From: Archangium sp.
Lineage (GTDB): Bacteria > Myxococcota > Myxococcia > Myxococcales > Myxococcaceae
Reading direction: 5' to 3'
Assembly: GCA_016793585.1 (NCBI GenBank)
Contig: JAEUJR010000711.1
Span: 1-10,802 of the forward strand
DNA length: 10,802 nt
Part shown: positions 7,158 to 10,802 of the stretch, piece after piece
Numbering within the stretch: position 1 is the stretch's first letter
How the letters are laid out: the number at the start of each line of letters is the position of its first letter
Program-made: the position numbers and the translations under genes
Notes under the pieces: model-generated
The model's database searches: none
Seen by the model: only the letters and a program-made list of their open reading frames with translations
Told to the model about the DNA's origin: nothing

Positions 7158-7825
7158 TGAAACCTCGGGAACTCGGTGTTCAGCATGATGCGCGCCTGGG
7201 TGACGTACTTCACGTCTTTGCCGTTTTCGTCGACGGCGGTGATGGTCACCTTCACGCGCGTGGGCAGAATGGTACGGCGCTCGGCGCGGCGCGTGTCCCA
7301 CTCGTCTTCCCACTGCTTGCGCTCGCTGTTCCAGTATTGGAACTCGAGCTTCTTGATGCCCTCGAAGAGGATGTCTTCGGTGCCGCCGCGCTCCATGCGC
7401 TCTTCGAGAATCGTCTTCTCGCGGCGAATGAGATCTTGCCGGTCGCGCACCTTCGGGTCGGGCGAGCGCTTCACGGAGTATTCGACCACCATCTGGTCGC
7501 TCTCCTTCGCGTCGGCGTACAGGCGTTGGTGCGCGAGCGAGGTGAAAAGCAGCTTTTCGCGGGTGCCCACGAAGTTCGTCGGCCGGTCGAAGGCGTCACG
7601 GTAGCGCTTGGAGTCGTACCGATCGCTCACGTACGCCGCGCCGATCTCTCGGGCCATTCGGCTCGTCGCCGCGCGCAGCATTCGGTACTTCTCGGCCTGG
7701 CCTTCGATGACGTCTTTGTTCGCGATGGTGGTGCTGAAGGTGACGCCGATGACGACGCCGATGAATGCGGTGATGCCGATGGCTGCGATGACCTCGATGA
7801 GGGTGAAGCCGCGGCGCGCGCTCAT
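7154..7825 (-). CDS. gspJ: Type II secretion system minor pseudopilin GspJ
   Basis: A 223-residue pseudopilin of the tip complex. The leader MSARRG is cut after G6; the mature N-terminus FTLIE carries Glu11 at position 5 and continues into a hydrophobic helix to about residue 32. The periplasmic part has the usual GspJ layout: a helix EKYRMLRAATSRMAREI (45-61), then strands including KLLFTSLAH (91-99) and MVVEYSVKR (112-120), a helical charged stretch (128-146), and a C-terminal beta domain (158-218). No cysteines. Length is close to the family norm of about 200. ATG 7825 overlaps the gspI stop as ATGA and has GGAGG at 7835-7839, nine bases upstream. The end overlaps gspK by 4 bases. Confidence 0.93.
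   Translation of the reverse strand: MSARRGFTLIEVIAAIGITAFIGVVIGVTFSTTIANKDVIEGQAEKYRMLRAATSRMAREIGAAYVSDRYDSKRYRDAFDRPTNFVGTREKLLFTSLAHQRLYADAKESDQMVVEYSVKRSPDPKVRDRQDLIRREKTILEERMERGGTEDILFEGIKKLEFQYWNSERKQWEDEWDTRRAERRTILPTRVKVTITAVDENGKDVKYVTQARIMLNTEFPRFQ
7163..7166 (-). promoter_or_regulatory. Ribosome binding site deciding the gspK start
   Basis: GAGG is followed by a 5-base spacer (TTTCA) and the GTG at 7157. It lies in the last codons of gspJ and favours this start over the upstream ATG at 7313. Confidence 0.65.
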
Positions 7826-8760
7826 TGAAAGCCGCCTCCGCGAATGACGTTGCCGATGCCCTGCGGGACCATGGCGGGCGCGATGGGGCGAAGGCCCGGA
7901 ATCGGGTTCTGCAGCATCTGCTGGCCGCCACGCTGCTGGGCGAACTGCGCGGCGGTGATGACGGGCTGGTTGTTCGCCGGGTTCACCATCTGCCCGTTGG
8001 GGCCGGGCTGCGCGTTCGGCACCGGTTGGCCGGTCGCCGAGTCGACGTAGACATCGGCCGCCGCGCCCGCGGGAGCTCCGGCCGCTCCAGCCGCGCCACC
8101 GTTCCGGTCGGAGCCGGGCCCAAGCGAGACGATGTGTGTGACGAGGTCGAAGCTCTCAGTGAGCTTCCCCTCCTTCCAGGTCACCGTCAGATGCACCTCG
8201 CGCACCGACTTCTGGAGCATGTCGACCATCTGTTGAAACTGCGCGGTGAGCGGGTTTGCACCACCGAGCGCGCCCATGAGGCCGCCCATGCCGCCAGCAC
8301 CCGCCGCCGCGCCGCCGCCACCGAGCGCTGCCGCCGCCGCGGCACCTGCGGCACCACCCGGAGCGCCACCTGTACCAAACAGCGCCGCCAGAGGGCTCGC
8401 CTGGCCATCTTTTCCACCGCCGCCCATGGGCAGATTGAACAACGCGGTGAAGAGCTGCTCGGGCGTGAGGCCGTTGGTGCGAGGCGCGATGATCTTCGCG
8501 CGCCACTTGTACGAGGGCCAGCCTTCGGCGCTGAAGTCGCCCGCGTCTTCGTCGTCATCGGCGGGCAGCGGCTCGTCGTAGAGCTTCTGCTCGATGTCGG
8601 TCATCTTCGAGCGCGCCAGAATCGTCGCGACCGTCAACTTGCGCGCGTAGATGTGCGCCGCCACCGCGGTCGAGTTGATGTCCAGAATGGCCATCAGCGA
8701 CACGGCCAGAATCGACATGGCCACGACGGTCTCGAGCAGGGTGAAGGCGCGCTTGCTCAT
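7822..8760 (-). CDS. gspI: Type II secretion system minor pseudopilin GspI, with long Gly/Ala-rich insert and extended tail
   Basis: A 312-residue pseudopilin, far longer than the usual GspI of about 120-130. The leader MSKRA is cut after Ala5 (Ala instead of the common Gly at -1); mature FTLLE has Glu10 at position 5, followed by a hydrophobic helix to about 27 and a helical spine. The GspI core appears split. The helix and first strands (about 28-110, with YKWRAKI) are separated by a Gly/Ala-rich insert (about 112-168) from helix/strand QFQQMVDMLQKSVREVHLTV and the strand pair to about 213. The remaining roughly 100 residues are Gly/Ala- then Pro/Asn/Gln-rich with no recognised fold. ATG 8760 overlaps the gspH stop as ATGA; starts further upstream in the same frame read antisense-like sequence inside gspH and are rejected. 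Identity rests on leader, order H-I-J-K and the KWRA-type strand. Confidence 0.9.
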   Translation of the reverse strand: MSKRAFTLLETVVAMSILAVSLMAILDINSTAVAAHIYARKLTVATILARSKMTDIEQKLYDEPLPADDDEDAGDFSAEGWPSYKWRAKIIAPRTNGLTPEQLFTALFNLPMGGGGKDGQASPLAALFGTGGAPGGAAGAAAAAALGGGGAAAGAGGMGGLMGALGGANPLTAQFQQMVDMLQKSVREVHLTVTWKEGKLTESFDLVTHIVSLGPGSDRNGGAAGAAGAPAGAAADVYVDSATGQPVPNAQPGPNGQMVNPANNQPVITAAQFAQQRGGQQMLQNPIPGLRPIAPAMVPQGIGNVIRGGGFQ

Positions 8761-9458
8761 GTGCGAGGCAGCTCCAGCGCGTCGGCATGAATCACGGTCT
8801 TCCCGGTGAGCGGCGAGACGGTGATGGTCCACACGTTCTTGCCCTGGCGTACGTAGATCTGCGCACGCTCGGTGAACCCCTGGGGAAAGAAGTAGAGGTA
8901 CGCGACGCCAGACTTCACGGGCGTCTTGAGCTTCGAGGTCCACACCTCGACCTCGACGCCGCTCGGCAGCGAGCGCTCGACGACGTCTTCGGACGAGAAG
9001 CTCGAGAACTTCGCGCTCTCTTCGACGCGGTTCTTCTCTCGCGCCATCAGCTCCTGCAGGTTCGGGCCAGTGTTGTCACCCGAGAGCGAGCGGAACCGGG
9101 TGTCGTTGTCGTCGCTCTTGCGCTTCTTGTCTTTCTTGTCTGCTTCGCGCTGTTCGTCTTCGCGGTTGGCGCCAGCGGTGACTCCAGCCTTGGCGCACTC
9201 TGCGTGGTACTTCACCTCGTCGTCTTCGGCGCCTTTGCCAGGCAGCTCGAACACGAGGCGACACGTCTTCCCCGACAGCGCGGCGGAGTCGTAGAGCGAC
9301 CGGATGGTGCCCGCGAGCTCGGCGCTCGCCTCCTTGGCCTTCGCCCCCGTGAGCGCGCCGACGCCGAACACGACCGCGGCGAACAGCACCACGACGATGC
9401 CGAGCGCGACGACGAGCTCGATGAGGGTGATGCCTCTGCGCGCGCGGGAGTGCTTCAC
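8757..9458 (-). CDS. gspH: Type II secretion system minor pseudopilin GspH
   Basis: A 233-residue pseudopilin. The leader MKHSRARRG is cut after G9; mature ITLIE has Glu14 at position 5, then a hydrophobic helix to about 36. The periplasmic part shows the GspH/FimT layout: a helix KEASAELAGTIRSLYDSAAL (42-61), a strand pair around CRLVFELPG, and C-terminal strands GVAYLYFFPQGF (184-195), QIYVRQG and WTITVSPLTGKTVI (210-223), the last close to the family's typical end. C66 and C88 could form a disulfide. A strongly charged segment (about 98-116, Asp/Glu/Lys/Arg) interrupts the beta domain and makes the protein longer than the usual 150-190 residues. The start is GTG 9458, overlapping the upstream 41-residue gene's stop as GTGA, with GAGG five bases upstream. 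Confidence 0.92.
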   Translation of the reverse strand: MKHSRARRGITLIELVVALGIVVVLFAAVVFGVGALTGAKAKEASAELAGTIRSLYDSAALSGKTCRLVFELPGKGAEDDEVKYHAECAKAGVTAGANREDEQREADKKDKKRKSDDNDTRFRSLSGDNTGPNLQELMAREKNRVEESAKFSSFSSEDVVERSLPSGVEVEVWTSKLKTPVKSGVAYLYFFPQGFTERAQIYVRQGKNVWTITVSPLTGKTVIHADALELPRT

Positions 9459-9580
9459 AAGAACCTCTTCAGCGCGTCGAGCGCGAGCCAGACGAGCGCG
9501 GCAGCCCCCACGCCCACGGCGATGGCCGCAGGTGAGAGCCCGGTCGTCTTGTCGTCGCGATCGCGCGGGTTCGAGGTCAT
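9455..9580 (-). CDS. 41-residue single-span membrane microprotein between gspG and gspH
   Basis: A small frame with a polar N-terminus (MTSNPRDRDDKTTG, rich in Asp/Arg/Lys/Thr), one hydrophobic segment (about 16-34, Ala/Val/Gly/Leu with one Trp) and a short basic end DALKRFL. Support for it being real: it fills the gap between gspG and gspH almost exactly, starting at ATG 9580 seven bases after the gspG stop and ending in TGA that overlaps the gspH GTG start as GTGA. Its last codons also carry the gspH ribosome site. It has no strong ribosome site of its own, so coupling to gspG is likely. It has no prepilin leader. I do not recognise a family. By context it may be a small accessory subunit of the T2SS platform; function unknown. 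Confidence 0.75.
   Translation of the reverse strand: MTSNPRDRDDKTTGLSPAAIAVGVGAAALVWLALDALKRFL
9464..9469 (-). promoter_or_regulatory. Ribosome binding site deciding the gspH start
   Basis: AAGAGG with a 5-base spacer (TTCTT) precedes the GTG at 9458. It overlaps the Lys-Arg codons of the 41-residue gene, so the two genes are probably translationally coupled. Confidence 0.65.
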
Positions 9581-9587
9581 GGCTGGC

Positions 9588-10004
9588 TCACTGCTTCTTC
9601 GCGCCCAGGTCCTTCGACGAGATGTCGGCGTCGGTCTCGGCTCCGCCCGGCGCCTTGTCCTTGCCGTACGAGATGATGACCGGCGTCGAGCCCTCTTTCA
9701 TGTACACGTACTCGGTCTCCCAGGGGTCGACCGGCACGCGCTCGAGGATCTGTGCGTCGACGAGCGCTTTGAGGCCCAGGCCCGTGTCGGGGTAGTTGCC
9801 CTTCTTCGCGTAGTAGGTCTTCAGCGCGTTCTGAATGTTGCCAATGTCCATCTTGGCGCGGTCGACCTTGGCCTGCTCGAGCTGGGGAATGACGGCGACG
9901 CCGACGGCGGCCATCAGCAGCGAGAGAATGGTGATGACGACGATGATCTCGATGAGCGTCATGCCGCGAGCGCGGCGGCGACGGGTCAGGGTAGAGCGGA
10001 GCAT
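9588..10004 (-). CDS. gspG: Type II secretion system major pseudopilin GspG
   Basis: A 138-residue major pseudopilin that polymerises into the periplasmic pseudopilus driving substrate export. The very basic leader MLRSTLTRRRRARG is cut after G14; mature MTLIE has Glu19 at position 5 and Met, not Phe, at position 1. The hydrophobic helix runs to about 40 (IIVVITILSLLMAAVGVAVIP), followed by AKVDRAKMDIGNIQNALKTY and the conserved YPDTGLGLKALVD (71-83) and DPWETEYVY (93-101). The loop at about 112-130 (ISYGKDKAPGGAETDADI) is the region that binds calcium in GspG family members, with Asp/Glu residues retained. Length is typical (about 140). ATG 10004 has AAGGA at 10014-10018, nine bases upstream; the in-frame ATG at 10100 would bury the leader behind 32 extra Arg-rich residues. 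Confidence 0.97.
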   Translation of the reverse strand: MLRSTLTRRRRARGMTLIEIIVVITILSLLMAAVGVAVIPQLEQAKVDRAKMDIGNIQNALKTYYAKKGNYPDTGLGLKALVDAQILERVPVDPWETEYVYMKEGSTPVIISYGKDKAPGGAETDADISSKDLGAKKQ

Positions 10005-10013
10005 GCGGGTGTT

Positions 10014-10018
10014 TCCTT
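10014..10018 (-). promoter_or_regulatory. Ribosome binding site of gspG
   Basis: AAGGA, nine bases before the ATG at 10004 and directly after the stop of the 43-residue gene. It selects the start that gives a normal prepilin leader. Confidence 0.65.
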
Positions 10019-10150
10019 TCACACGTACAGGTTGAGGCCGACGGCCACGAGGCCGACGGCGAGCGCGACGAGGCCGGCCGTCATCAGACGCCAGAGCCAC
10101 TTCTCTGAAGGCGGGCGGGTGTCAGTCGTCGCGTTCGATTTCACGTTCAC
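10019..10150 (-). CDS. 43-residue single-span membrane microprotein between gspF and gspG
   Basis: A small frame with a polar N-terminus (MNVKSNATTDTRPPSEK), then WLWR and a hydrophobic segment (about 21-43, Leu/Ala/Val/Gly) that runs to the C-terminus, so it resembles a tail-anchored peptide. Start GTG 10150 has GAGG seven bases upstream, overlapping the gspF stop; a second GTG lies two codons later. It ends 14 bases before the gspG ATG, and its stop abuts the gspG ribosome site. It has no prepilin leader. Its layout (about 16 polar residues plus one span) matches the other microprotein on the far side of gspG, although the two do not look clearly homologous. I recognise no family; a role in platform or pseudopilus assembly is an inference from position. 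Confidence 0.75.
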   Translation of the reverse strand: MNVKSNATTDTRPPSEKWLWRLMTAGLVALAVGLVAVGLNLYV

Positions 10151-10157
10151 TTCAACA

Positions 10158-10161
10158 CCTC
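10158..10161 (-). promoter_or_regulatory. Ribosome binding site of the 43-residue microprotein gene
   Basis: GAGG overlaps the gspF TGA and is seven bases upstream of GTG 10150. It supports translation of the small gene. Confidence 0.55.
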
Positions 10162-10802
10162 ACCGGACCATCGAATTCATCTGCAGAATGGGCATCAGAA
10201 TCGAGAAGGCCACGAACGCGATCACCGCGCCCATGCTCACAATCATCATCGGCTCGAGCAGCGAGGTCAGCGCGCCGATGCGAACGTTCACCTGCGACTC
10301 GTAGCTGTCGGCGACGTTGAGCAGCATGTCTTCGAGCTGGCCCGAGCGCTCACCGATCGACACCATGTGGTACACGAGCGGAGGAAATTCTCCCGAGCGC
10401 TTGAGCGGGTTGGCGATGCTCTCGCCTTCACGAATCGAGTCGCGAGCCTTGTCGACGACGTCGCTCATCACCGTGTTGGTGACGACGTTCTTCACGATCT
10501 CCATCGCCGTGAGCAGCGGCACGCCAGACTTCAGCAGCGTCGCGAGCGTGCGCGAGAAGCGGGCGACCGACAGCATTCGCACCAGCGGCCCGAAGACGGG
10601 AATCTTGAGCACGAACTTGTCCCACACAGGCTTGCCCTTCGCGCTCCGCGTCCACTGGAACAGGAAGATGGCGGTCGCGATCATCAGCGGCACCAGCACG
10701 AACCACCAGTCCTGCAGGAAGTTCGACGACCAGATGAGCAGCCGCGTCGTCCACGGCAGGGTGACCTTCATGTCGTCGAAGATCTTCGTCACCTTCGGCA
10801 CC
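10160..10802 (-). CDS. gspF: Type II secretion system inner-membrane protein GspF (partial, 5' end beyond right edge)
   Basis: The visible 213 residues are the C-terminal half of the polytopic platform protein that connects the GspE ATPase to pseudopilin assembly. They start in the conserved VPKVTKIFDDMKVTLPWTT stretch and pass a membrane span (about 32-50 of the visible part). Then comes the second T2SSF helical domain (about 80-183, with FSRTLATLLKSGVPLLTAME and GERSGQLEDML), and the final span (about 184-206, PMMIVSMGAVIAFVAFSILMPIL). The GTG at 10801 is an internal Val, not a start. The protein ends normally; the stop sits inside the ribosome site of the next small gene. Confidence 0.97.
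   Translation of the reverse strand, partial: VPKVTKIFDDMKVTLPWTTRLLIWSSNFLQDWWFVLVPLMIATAIFLFQWTRSAKGKPVWDKFVLKIPVFGPLVRMLSVARFSRTLATLLKSGVPLLTAMEIVKNVVTNTVMSDVVDKARDSIREGESIANPLKRSGEFPPLVYHMVSIGERSGQLEDMLLNVADSYESQVNVRIGALTSLLEPMMIVSMGAVIAFVAFSILMPILQMNSMVR

Noticed and set aside
7158..7313. N-terminal extension of gspK from ATG 7313
   Set aside because: It would add 52 Arg/His-rich residues read out of frame inside gspJ before the prepilin leader. GTG 7157 has a ribosome site and a GTGA overlap.
8253..8427. Gly/Ala-rich stretch in gspI as a DNA repeat or frameshift artefact
   Set aside because: The frame is open and resumes a plausible pseudopilin strand/helix pattern after it, and the codons are varied, not a perfect tandem repeat.
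8787..10304. Plus-strand open frame of 505 codons opposite gspH, gspG and gspF
   Set aside because: It crosses several well-supported minus-strand genes and encodes biased low-information sequence, a usual effect of high GC at third codon positions.

Overview
The window is GC-rich and almost fully coding. It carries most of a type II secretion system (T2SS, general secretory pathway) operon on the minus strand. The style points to a deltaproteobacterium-like member of the Myxococcota: an FHA plus sigma-54 activator, a GspL with a PilM-like cytoplasmic half, a GspN at the end of the cluster, and Gly/Ala-rich minor pseudopilins. The lineage is inferred from gene content and protein style, not from a marker gene.

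Layout, left to right. (1) 1-983, minus: the N-terminal 327 residues of a sigma-54-dependent activator with two FHA domains followed by the AAA+ domain; it runs off the left edge. (2) 1074-1634, plus: a 186-residue suppressor-of-fused (SUFU) domain protein, divergent from the activator across about 90 bases. (3) 1713-2648, minus: a Sel1-repeat protein with an unrecognised C-terminal half, convergent with the SUFU gene and placed directly behind gspN. (4) 2653-10802, minus: the T2SS operon. In transcription order (right to left) it reads gspF (5' end outside the window), a 43-residue membrane microprotein, gspG, a 41-residue membrane microprotein, gspH, gspI, gspJ, gspK, gspL, gspM, gspN, and then probably the Sel1 gene.

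How the genes work together. GspF, GspL and GspM form most of the inner-membrane assembly platform. GspG is the major pseudopilin. GspH, GspI, GspJ and GspK are the minor pseudopilins, of which I, J and K form the tip in characterised systems. GspN is an inner-membrane accessory protein. All five pseudopilins show a type IV prepilin leader, and all except GspK have Glu at mature position 5, as expected. Junctions are tight: four 4-base ATGA or GTGA overlaps, and gaps of 3 to 15 bases elsewhere. This suggests one transcript with translational coupling. gspC, gspD, gspE and the prepilin peptidase are not in the window.

The least expected features are two tiny single-span membrane protein genes flanking gspG, and long Gly/Ala-rich inserts in two of the three tip pseudopilins (GspI and GspK). 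No RNA genes, CRISPR arrays, insertion sequences or convincing terminators were seen. No stretch longer than 300 bases lacks a gene.
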